The translations under genes and the position numbers were made by a program. From Desulfovibrio sp. JY (lineage in GTDB: Bacteria; Desulfobacterota; Desulfovibrionia; Desulfovibrionales; Desulfovibrionaceae), in NCBI GenBank assembly GCA_021730285.1, contig CP082962.1:2232001-2296000 (forward strand): a stretch of 64,000 bases of DNA. Direction: 5' to 3'. Positions 57,391-64,000 of the stretch are shown here, piece after piece; positions within the stretch are counted from its first letter, which is position 1; each line of letters opens with the position of its first letter. The notes beneath the pieces were generated by a model. It worked only from the letters and a program-made list of their open reading frames with translations. It made no database searches and was not told where the DNA came from.

Positions 57391-57816
57391 CTATTCGAGC
57401 GGCGTCAGCCGCCATTTCTCCGCCTGTTTATCGTCCACAATCCCATACTCCCCAGACTCGGTTTGGATGAGATAATCCCGCGTCCCAAAGCGCCGGAGGC
57501 GGCCGATGGCAATGTAGTCAGAGGCGCGCGGGGGTTTGCTTGCAGCCTCAATCAGCGGCGTGTCCAGCGACTCCCACACCTCAGCCAGGGAATCATATAC
57601 AGGGCCATCCAGCCACTCGCGCTCCCAAAACTGGTCAAACGTACACTCGTCCAGCGCTTTGATGCCCTGCCACGCCGCCCGAGGATCGGCATAGAATCCT
57701 GTCGAACCATCGCTTATAAACAGCAACGGTCCCATCATCGACAGAGACACCCCGTCCCCATCCGTGCCGATCAGGCCCAGTCGACCGAGCTTGCCTGCAA
57801 TCATATTGAGGTCCAT
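57391..57816 (-). CDS. Hypothetical protein at the prophage B end
   Basis: 141 residues, ATG at 57816. Mixed alpha/beta with GPLLFISDGSTGFYADPR, CTFDQFWEREWLDGPVYD and YLIQTESGEYGIVDDKQAE. It sits last before the phage end, a place where Mu-like phages carry non-essential genes. No family recognised; could be anti-defence or exclusion, but nothing in the sequence proves it. Confidence 0.55.
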   Translation of the reverse strand: MDLNMIAGKLGRLGLIGTDGDGVSLSMMGPLLFISDGSTGFYADPRAAWQGIKALDECTFDQFWEREWLDGPVYDSLAEVWESLDTPLIEAASKPPRASDYIAIGRLRRFGTRDYLIQTESGEYGIVDDKQAEKWRLTPLE

Positions 57817-57847
57817 GTCTCTTTCTCCTTATGCGGGCAGGATGCCA

Positions 57848-58600
57848 TCAGGCCCTAGCTCGGGCAAGCTCAGCCATCGCCCTGATCCGCTCGGCTATAC
57901 GCTCGTAATATTCCCTCGACAGCTCCACACCGACGAACCGCCGGCCGGTCTTCTGGCAGGCCACGGCCGTGGTGCCGCCACCCATGAACGGATCGAGGAT
58001 CACCCCACCCTCGGGCGTAACCTGGAGCAGGTCGACCAGCAAATCGACCGGCTTGCTCGTCAGATGCACCTTGGCGGCGGGGTTTACCCGGTGGGCAAAG
58101 ACACCAGGGAAGCAACGTCGGGTAAACGCCTGGGCCGGGGCTTTGACGGCATGGACCACGAACTCGGCGTCACGCCGGAACGACCCCAGCATAGGCCGGG
58201 CGCTTGGCTTGTGCCAGACCACAATGCCGCGCCACTCGAAGCCGGCGGCCTGGATCGCGTCGGTCATGGCCGGGAGCTGCCGCCAGTCCGAAAATACCAT
58301 GACCGGCGCACCCGGCTTGGCCAGCCGCCAGCATTGCGAAAGCCACAGGGTAGCCCACATGACGAAGGATCGCTGGTCTTTGAGGTCGCCGAGCATGGGC
58401 GGATAGGTCCGCTTGGTGCCTGCCGATTGGTACTTTTGGGCCGGCTCCTTTCGGCGCGCGCCGGCATGGAGCCCGCCGGACGAATATGGCGGGTCTGTCA
58501 AAATGGCGTCCACCGAGGCATCCGGCAGATCGCGGAGCACAGCCAGGGCGTCGCCGTTATACAATATGCCATTGTCAAAGATCGTCTTGTGATGGTCCAT
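57848..58600 (-). CDS. DNA methyltransferase, beta class (N4-cytosine or N6-adenine)
   Basis: 250 residues, ATG at 58600. Catalytic motif IV AILTDPPYSSGGLH comes first and the SAM motif ILDPFMGGGTTAVAC later, followed by RFVGVELSREYYERI; this order is the beta class. It lacks a clear large target-recognition domain. Its start overlaps com by 26 bp, as mom overlaps com in Mu, so it probably replaces mom in protecting phage DNA from host restriction, with translation switched on by Com. Confidence 0.9.
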   Translation of the reverse strand: MDHHKTIFDNGILYNGDALAVLRDLPDASVDAILTDPPYSSGGLHAGARRKEPAQKYQSAGTKRTYPPMLGDLKDQRSFVMWATLWLSQCWRLAKPGAPVMVFSDWRQLPAMTDAIQAAGFEWRGIVVWHKPSARPMLGSFRRDAEFVVHAVKAPAQAFTRRCFPGVFAHRVNPAAKVHLTSKPVDLLVDLLQVTPEGGVILDPFMGGGTTAVACQKTGRRFVGVELSREYYERIAERIRAMAELARARA

Positions 58601-58757
58601 GTGAGGGCTCCCGTGTTGGGGCTCTCAGGCTCTCTTGGCTGGGGCTCGTGGCCCTCACATGGTTGATTGCCCCGCACCTGGGGCACTTGATGGAGAGGTC
58701 CAGGGCCTCCCCCTTGGCCAACAAACGACTACATCGGCCGCATCGGATTTCCTTCAT
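58575..58757 (-). CDS. com: Com-like translational activator
   Basis: 60 residues from MKEIRCGRCSRLLAKGEA; ATG at 58757. Zinc finger with IRCGRC and IKCPRCGAINH, matching Mu Com in size and spacing. Mu Com binds the mom mRNA and opens its ribosome site. The overlap with the downstream methyltransferase suggests the same job here. The stretch 58758-58903 before it has no gene. Confidence 0.88.
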   Translation of the reverse strand: MKEIRCGRCSRLLAKGEALDLSIKCPRCGAINHVRATSPSQESLRAPTREPSHGPSQDDL

Positions 58758-58903
58758 TCTCCCTGGCTTTACAGGTTGCGCTCGCGCTGCTACGCCCCTT
58801 CCACCCTTGATCCGCAGGGGAGGGAGCAGCTGGCGCAAGCCGGTGGACCGGCGATCCCCAGCCGGGCCAGTGGGACGGCCGTAATCCGTCCCGCCTGCTC
58901 CAC

Positions 58904-59842
58904 TTATGCCGCCCGCCGCGTCACCATCTCGCAAATACGATCCAGCTCCGCGTCCTGGTCGGCGATCAGCCCCCGGGCCACAGCTTCGAGGGTCTCGATC
59001 GCTGCGGGGCTGGCGTCATCCATGGCCATGTCCTCGGCCAGGGCTGGCTGGAGCCGGATAAACCGATCCCGGCCGAGCATGGTCTGGCACTGGTGGGCGG
59101 CGATGTCGCTTTGGCCGTCGAACATGCACGCCAGCAGCGGCCGCAACCACTTTGCCGCGCCCCAGCGGCGCGCCCTATTATAAAGATAGGGGGCGCTGAT
59201 CTGGCCGGTGCCGAGCGAGACCATGGCCACGCTGTCGAGCGCGCCGGTTTTGACCGCCTGGGTAAGGGCGCACATCGTGGGATTGTTGGCGAATAAACCG
59301 CCATCCACGGCCGTGACGACGTCCCCGGCCAGAGAGGTGATGCGCGCCGGGGGGAAATACGTCGGCGCGGCGCTGGTCGCCCGGCAGACGTCGCGCACGT
59401 AAAAATCGCGGCGCGGATCGGTCGCCGCCTTGGCAGACTTGAACAGGGTCGAGGTGCGGGCCTCGATGTCGTAGGCCGGGACCAGGAGCGAGGGACCGCA
59501 ATCCGACAATCGGCGATCACCGAACACCCCGGCCAAGGCCGACTCTATGCCCGCCGCGCCATACTGCGGTCCCCACAGGCCCCACCCCGTCACCAACCTA
59601 TGCAGCCACGACCGGCTGAATATCTGTGCGCCGCGCTGGCGGTAGAGGTCCGCGATCTGCCGGGCTGGGATACCAACGGCTGCGCCGCTGACGATGATGC
59701 CGCCCGTGGATGTGCCGGACATCGACTCGAAGAGGCTTCCGGCGAGCCGCCCGGTCCGGGCCTCAATTTCGGCTAGGACCATTGCCGGGATCAGGCCGAG
59801 GATGCCGCCGCCATCAATGGAGAGGATCAGATATCGGATCAT
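58904..59842 (-). CDS. Patatin-like phospholipase
   Basis: 312 residues, ATG at 59842 (MIRYLILSIDGGGILGLIPA) overlapping the upstream stop. Patatin parts: oxyanion motif DGGGILGL, catalytic Ser in MSGTSTGGIIVSGAAVG (GTSTG for GxSxG), and catalytic Asp in VVTAVDGGLFANNP. No signal peptide. Patatins hydrolyse membrane lipids; in a phage tail/lysis region it could help membrane disruption, and in defence islands patatins are effectors. No cyclase or other CBASS partner is seen. Confidence 0.9.
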   Translation of the reverse strand: MIRYLILSIDGGGILGLIPAMVLAEIEARTGRLAGSLFESMSGTSTGGIIVSGAAVGIPARQIADLYRQRGAQIFSRSWLHRLVTGWGLWGPQYGAAGIESALAGVFGDRRLSDCGPSLLVPAYDIEARTSTLFKSAKAATDPRRDFYVRDVCRATSAAPTYFPPARITSLAGDVVTAVDGGLFANNPTMCALTQAVKTGALDSVAMVSLGTGQISAPYLYNRARRWGAAKWLRPLLACMFDGQSDIAAHQCQTMLGRDRFIRLQPALAEDMAMDDASPAAIETLEAVARGLIADQDAELDRICEMVTRRAA

Positions 59843-60426
59843 GCCGCACCCCCGGTGAAATCGACAACGATAGCCTCGACCTTGGCCGGCGTAGTCGCCA
59901 TCGACACTTGATCCTCCAGAGCCTGCCGCTTCCCGATGATCGGGCCAGCCACAGCGGACCAGTCCGCCGCATTTTGCCGGATGCGCCGGGCCAGTTCGGC
60001 GACGCGCGCATCCTGGGTATCGCCGAGGCTCGGACGCATAGCCGCCATCTGACGGATCAGCGGCGCGGACGCGGCGGCATCGCTCTCCAATGCCGTGGCC
60101 TCTGTCACCTGCTGCGGCCAGGATTGCACCTCGCGTTCCGGGTAGGATGCCGCCAAGGGATTCAGCGCCGCGTCGCACGCGGCGCGGATCGCGGCGAGTT
60201 TGGCGGCAATGGCCTCGGTCAGCGTCGGCGGCGTCACGATCTCCAGCTGTCGCCCCATGGCCAGGGCCGCGCGGATGTCGGATCGGTAGTCGTCGGCATG
60301 GGCTTCCAGGTAGGCCTGGACGTCGGCGACGCCATCCAAAGCACCGACCGTCCAGACGTAGGTGGTGCCGTCGAGGTTAATATTGATAGAGGCAACGCCA
60401 GCGCTGATGTCTCGAAGTGTTACCAT
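59839..60426 (-). CDS. Tail-fibre assembly-like protein (DUF4376-like)
   Basis: 195 residues, ATG at 60426 overlapping the tail fibre stop. N-terminal small beta domain (SININLDGTTYVWTVGALD), then a helical part with LTEAIAAKLAAIRAACDAAL of the DUF4376 type and PSLGDTQDARVAELARRIRQ. Position directly after the fibre gene indicates a fibre chaperone or fibre-associated protein. Confidence 0.65.
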   Translation of the reverse strand: MVTLRDISAGVASININLDGTTYVWTVGALDGVADVQAYLEAHADDYRSDIRAALAMGRQLEIVTPPTLTEAIAAKLAAIRAACDAALNPLAASYPEREVQSWPQQVTEATALESDAAASAPLIRQMAAMRPSLGDTQDARVAELARRIRQNAADWSAVAGPIIGKRQALEDQVSMATTPAKVEAIVVDFTGGAA

Positions 60427-62756
60427 TAGATTTCTACCCCTCCATATTTCAGCGAAAAATACATAGTGTTAGTGCCAGACGAGCTAAATCCAACGAATAT
60501 TTGTCCATCAGCATTGACAGGTATTGCCCCGTTAGCAAAATTGTATGCGGAAGACCCAGCATTTACTATAACACCATAGTCTGCATTATTTATTCCGTTA
60601 ACCGCTTCCCCGCTAGGGCCAGTTGAGTTTACAATGGCAACGCGATTAGATAGGGTTGCAGTGGCAGAGCCATTATCGTCAGCAACGAAAGTGATGATAA
60701 CTGACTTTATTCCTCGAGGGAGTCTGCAATTAGAATCAACAGCGATAGAATGTGCCGTAAATGCTTGAGCAGTTTTTCCTGCCCATGTGTATTTAGTGGA
60801 TTGTATGGACGGGAATCGAATTATTTCTCCTGTCCTGCCCACAAAGCTCCCCTCATCCAGTAGGTTCCCCCGCTGCAATTGGGGCTGGCTAAAGACCGCC
60901 TCTGCATCCGTTCCGCTGTCCGCAACCGCCTGGAACGACGTTATGCCAGCGGCTGGTGTGCGTGTGACCTGGAGATAGTGGTACAGTCCATCACCCGGGT
61001 GGTACTCCGACCAGCTCTCGCCCGCGCTGTCGATGATCCCTATCCTGGCCTTATTGGCGACCGAGGAATGGACCCATACGCCGATGACCACAGGGCCGGC
61101 CCCAGCGTAGCGGCGGCAAAACTCGGGCGTCGCCACACGCTGGCCATCACTCCAGTACACCTTGCCGCCGTAGACGCGCAGGGCGTAGTAGGAGCCGGCG
61201 TGGACATTGTTGGCCTCGCGCCAGCATTTGCTCGTGAGGTCTTTGTTCCAAAGGTCGAGTGCCTTTGTGTTGTAGTCGACGCATCCGACCGTGACCTCTG
61301 TTATGGTGATCGAATCGAACAAAGCTGTTTGAGAGGCAGTGCTGCCCATAAGATTAATGTATATCGGGACAGATGGTGCTTCGAATATCCCAGAAAAGAA
61401 AGTCCAAGACGAAAGAGAAGACCAACTACCCGTATTAAATCCAATTATTGTGTTGTCAACACCTGCTGACGTCCCAACTCCTAAAGCAGGATTACAGCTT
61501 CCGTTTTTTAGCCAAGCTGAAATACGATATAATTTTCCTTCTGTTAACCAGCTAATCTGTTGATACACAGCTCCACTAAGAACTTGTGATAATTGGCCAC
61601 AATTTCCATTTATGCCACCACTAACAGCTGAAATAGTAGCTCCATTATGGCCAGACCACCCTGTCGTGTCGTTGTTGAATGTTCCATTACTGACGAGGTT
61701 CGGCCCCATGTCATATACAGAAATGGAATCAATATAGCTGTATTGACCGATTGTTGATGAATTTACAAAACAGTTTAAATATAAGGTCGTAGCCGTAGCC
61801 TCAAAGACTGCTACAGATTGCGAAAATGAAGTAGTTACTCCTTGATAAGTATTTACGACATCAAAACTTGATGCGGTTGTGCCAATGCACATTGAGCCTG
61901 CTATTCCTGTTCCATTTTTACGACTAACAGCAACCTTATAAACATGACCTATACTCAACCCAACAAGAGGATAACTTGCGCTGCCGGCGGAAGCAGTAGT
62001 ATTTGTTATTTTTAAACACGCCTCGCCACTATTGTACGTGCTCGTATCTCTTGTAAGGACAGAGTTAACACCAACCCATCCGCTCGTGTCAGTTTCAAAT
62101 TCACCATTTTCCACAACATTTATGCTGGAGTAGGCGCTCTCCAGTGTCCCGTTGCTCCACACGCCAAAGCCGGCGTTGGTGATGTGCGTCGGCTCGGAAC
62201 TGCCAGCCGGGGCATCATCCCAGACCGGCAAGCCGCCGACCACCCGCAGAACCTTCCCCTCTGAACCGATCCCCAGCCGTTGCGGGGCTCCGGCCTCGGG
62301 GTAGTAGACGAGGTCGCCGGCCGCCGTGCCGATGCCGACAGGGATGCCGCCCGCCAGGGCCTGCTGGGCGGCATCCACGGCCTCATCCCGAGCCGCAAAC
62401 GTCACATCCCTTGCCGCCTCCGAGCCGGCCTGGGCCTCGCCGGCCAGAACCGCCGATGCGGCGGCTTCATCCGCCTTGGCCGTGGCCGTGGCTGCGGCGG
62501 CCGTGGCAGTGTCGGCCGCGCCGGTTGCGGTTGTCGCCGCATCGGTGACCGTGGCGATACCTTCGGAAGCGGTGGACGCCGCCACGTTGACCTCGGCGGC
62601 TACCGTGTTGACCTGCCACCTCCATATTTCCAGCTGGGTGGCCATCTGGATCAGGCCGGCGAAAAAGGCCATGCAACGCGTGCGAAATCCGCTTCCTTCG
62701 GTTGGGGATGCGGGGAGCGCCGTTATCTCCTGAGTGACTTGTGTAGGCTCGGCCAT
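60426..62756 (-). CDS. Tail fibre protein
   Basis: 776 residues, ATG at 62756. Residues 1-130 have a tail-joining head (FAGLIQMATQLEIWRWQVNT) and an Ala/Thr/Glu coiled-coil stalk. The middle and C-terminal parts are beta-rich with repeated carbohydrate-binding-like modules (NGEFETDTSGWVGVNSV, NGTFNNDTTGWSGHNG, each starting a similar domain). The stretch from about 61300 to 62100 is AT-rich against a GC-rich stalk, so the receptor-binding part was probably swapped in from another source. Confidence 0.8.
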   Translation of the reverse strand: MAEPTQVTQEITALPASPTEGSGFRTRCMAFFAGLIQMATQLEIWRWQVNTVAAEVNVAASTASEGIATVTDAATTATGAADTATAAAATATAKADEAAASAVLAGEAQAGSEAARDVTFAARDEAVDAAQQALAGGIPVGIGTAAGDLVYYPEAGAPQRLGIGSEGKVLRVVGGLPVWDDAPAGSSEPTHITNAGFGVWSNGTLESAYSSINVVENGEFETDTSGWVGVNSVLTRDTSTYNSGEACLKITNTTASAGSASYPLVGLSIGHVYKVAVSRKNGTGIAGSMCIGTTASSFDVVNTYQGVTTSFSQSVAVFEATATTLYLNCFVNSSTIGQYSYIDSISVYDMGPNLVSNGTFNNDTTGWSGHNGATISAVSGGINGNCGQLSQVLSGAVYQQISWLTEGKLYRISAWLKNGSCNPALGVGTSAGVDNTIIGFNTGSWSSLSSWTFFSGIFEAPSVPIYINLMGSTASQTALFDSITITEVTVGCVDYNTKALDLWNKDLTSKCWREANNVHAGSYYALRVYGGKVYWSDGQRVATPEFCRRYAGAGPVVIGVWVHSSVANKARIGIIDSAGESWSEYHPGDGLYHYLQVTRTPAAGITSFQAVADSGTDAEAVFSQPQLQRGNLLDEGSFVGRTGEIIRFPSIQSTKYTWAGKTAQAFTAHSIAVDSNCRLPRGIKSVIITFVADDNGSATATLSNRVAIVNSTGPSGEAVNGINNADYGVIVNAGSSAYNFANGAIPVNADGQIFVGFSSSGTNTMYFSLKYGGVEI

Positions 62757-63661
62757 TATTTAACCCCCGTTATCTTGTACGAGACCTCTTGCATGGTTGC
62801 CGTCTTGATCGTCGGCTCATAAGTACGCAACAACCCATAGGCTATCATAATATCGCTGAGGCCATCGGCGTGTACCTCATTGGCGCAGAAAAAAGCTGTT
62901 GGCGTGGCGCGCAACGAACGGGCAACACGCAACGCCGCGCGCAGTTGGGATGTCTCTATTTGTAGGTCACCCTCCGACCCTACAGCATAAGCGCCTTGAG
63001 AAACATATATACCGCCAAATGTATTTGTATCAAAAATTGAGTAGTCCGTTGCTGGAATCGTCGGTTCCCATTGCGCATTGCCTAAAAATTTTGACTCACC
63101 GGGTATGATCTTGCCGACATCTGTTCCATCACTCCCGCGCAACGTGATTGTCACGATGGCTGCTGTCATCATGGGTATATTTATCCATACGACGTCATTA
63201 TACTCCCTCGACGCATAGATAAATTCCTCAATGTTTTGCGGGTCACTTAGCAGTAAATCAATTGTTTCTGAGTAAACAACATCGCCAGCAGTGTTTTTGA
63301 CTTCGATATCTACGGCCTCGGCAACAAGCCCGAACATGGCAATCGCATCGCAGTAGCTGACCGCGAGCACGTAGGTCTGATCTCCATCGGCATGGGACGT
63401 CGTATTGATGTAGGGATCAAATGCCCGCCATCGGAGGGTGTAGCCGCTGGCCGACCACCAGGGGGTGGTGCCAGAGAGGCTGGATGGTGGGGAGTGGCCA
63501 GCGTTGCTAGCCAGCAGCGACGTGTAAATCTGATGCGCCACCACGCAGGTTTCGCCGACGCCATAGACCGTGTCGGCATCATAGGCGGGGGCGTCATCCT
63601 CGGGGATGCTGGAGGAGACCAGCACATTGTCGTCGACGACCAAGGGCAGGAGGGTTTTCAC
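62756..63661 (-). CDS. Phage tail protein (tip or minor tail)
   Basis: 301 residues with a GTG start at 63661 (VKTLLPLVVDDNVLVSS) that overlaps the tape measure stop. Beta-rich, with YGVGETCVVAHQIYTSLLAS like a carbohydrate-binding small module and YINTTSHADGDQTYVLAVSY further on. It lies between tape measure and fibre, where distal tail proteins are coded. Family not recognised. Confidence 0.6.
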   Translation of the reverse strand: MKTLLPLVVDDNVLVSSSIPEDDAPAYDADTVYGVGETCVVAHQIYTSLLASNAGHSPPSSLSGTTPWWSASGYTLRWRAFDPYINTTSHADGDQTYVLAVSYCDAIAMFGLVAEAVDIEVKNTAGDVVYSETIDLLLSDPQNIEEFIYASREYNDVVWINIPMMTAAIVTITLRGSDGTDVGKIIPGESKFLGNAQWEPTIPATDYSIFDTNTFGGIYVSQGAYAVGSEGDLQIETSQLRAALRVARSLRATPTAFFCANEVHADGLSDIMIAYGLLRTYEPTIKTATMQEVSYKITGVK

Positions 63662-64000
63662 GAGGCGACCTCCACCTTGCCGTCCACCGTTACCGTGCCC
63701 TTGACGCCGACTTGCAGGCTGCCAGTGACCGCCCAATCATCCTGGCGGGCATCCATCGAGGACAATTTACGGGTCTTGATGCGGTTCCACTGGCCGGATT
63801 CGGCGCGGAACTGATCGACCTTGTCCGCCAGCCTATCCATCCGGGCGATGAGCACCGAGACCAGCTCGCCGTTGCCACGGCCGAACGCGATTTCCTCGAA
63901 CGCCTCGTTCTGGCTGGGCGTCAGCACGCGCTCGGCGTCGTTGGCGCGCACCAGCGTGTTGTCGCCCCAGGCGCTGTCCGAGACGATGACGCCGCCGGCG
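63658..64000 (-). CDS. Tape measure protein C-terminus (prophage B), partial
   Basis: The frame is open from the window edge to the stop at 63658, 113 residues. It contains VIVSDSAWGDNTLVRAND and ERVLTPSQNEAFEEIAFGRG, a form often seen at tape measure C-termini, then a coiled coil (DRLADKVDQFRAES) and a beta end (VGVKGTVTVDGKVEV). Not the missing end of the prophage A gene, which would be on the left. Confidence 0.65.
   Translation of the reverse strand, partial: AGGVIVSDSAWGDNTLVRANDAERVLTPSQNEAFEEIAFGRGNGELVSVLIARMDRLADKVDQFRAESGQWNRIKTRKLSSMDARQDDWAVTGSLQVGVKGTVTVDGKVEVAS

Larger units (their letters stand above)
57309..64000 (-). mobile_element. Mu-like prophage B, partial
   Basis: A second set of leftward phage genes from the window edge to 57391: tape measure C-terminus, tail protein, tail fibre, fibre assembly-like gene, patatin, Com, DNA methyltransferase and a small gene. 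Com at the distal end is a Mu right-end gene, and two tandem 22-bp repeats beginning TGTA lie at the boundary (57309-57352). The end repeats differ from those of prophage A, so this is a different element with a different transposase specificity. Head and early genes lie right of the window. Confidence 0.8.

Noticed and set aside
58904-59842. CBASS operon around the patatin gene
   Set aside because: No nucleotide cyclase, Cap2/Cap3 or other sensor gene is nearby; neighbours are tail-fibre and Com genes.

Overview
The window looks like chromosome of a high-GC sulfate-reducing deltaproteobacterium of the Desulfovibrio/Solidesulfovibrio type. This is inferred from the GC-rich coding, a trimeric outer-membrane porin of the kind common in that group, a TauE-type sulfite exporter operon beside a sigma-54 activator, and Flp pilin genes; no rRNA or marker gene settles the species. 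About 28 kb of host DNA lies between two separate Mu-like (transposable) prophages, both read on the minus strand and both cut by the window edges.

Prophage A (1-28943, minus strand). Its regulatory end is on the right. A CI/S24-type repressor (27989-28765, plus) faces a leftward early operon: HTH/Ner-like genes, the MuA-type DDE transposase, the MuB-type ATPase, Gam, a GemA/gp16-like protein and small zinc-finger or HTH proteins. Then come lysis genes, terminase, DUF935 portal, an F-like head protein with a nuclease-like tail, protease/scaffold, capsid, gp36/gp37-like proteins, tail tube, tail chaperone with a likely -1 frameshift, and a tape measure gene that runs off the left edge. The head is Mu-like, but a tail tube without a sheath, a frameshifted chaperone and a long tape measure point to a siphovirus tail (D3112/B3 style). 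Two things stand out inside it. One is a very AT-rich 3.9 kb plus-strand cargo gene (16361-20254) that fits a restriction-endonuclease / TPR / GreAB-C / PIN conflict protein. The other is a pair of hammerhead ribozymes (about 22139-22205 and 26759-26824), each starting right after the stop codon of an early gene.

Host segment (28944-57308). Left to right: a diguanylate cyclase; a leftward operon with a universal stress protein, TauE permease and small membrane proteins, read from a consensus sigma-54 promoter; a divergent membrane-bound AAA+ activator; a thioesterase; a tandem duplication of a Flp pilin gene, each copy with a sigma-54-like promoter and a terminator, plus the remnant of the neighbouring gene; a large membrane protein, ArsB/NhaD-type permease, CBS protein, D-2-hydroxyacid dehydrogenase and a second large membrane protein. 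Next is a 1.1 kb gene-free stretch of repeated hairpin modules ending in an intrinsic terminator just before htpX, probably a large structured non-coding RNA. A NYN-domain protein, methyltransferase, iron/cobalamin-type ABC transporter, porin, RRM protein and nucleoside-recognition membrane protein follow, then tRNA-Lys and tRNA-Glu.

Prophage B (57309-64000 and beyond, minus strand). It starts 84 bp past tRNA-Glu with two tandem 22-bp end repeats unlike the end repeats of prophage A. It carries a Com homologue overlapping a beta-class DNA methyltransferase (the position mom has in Mu), a patatin-like lipase, a tail-fibre assembly-like gene, a large tail fibre, a tail protein and the C-terminus of a tape measure protein at the right edge.
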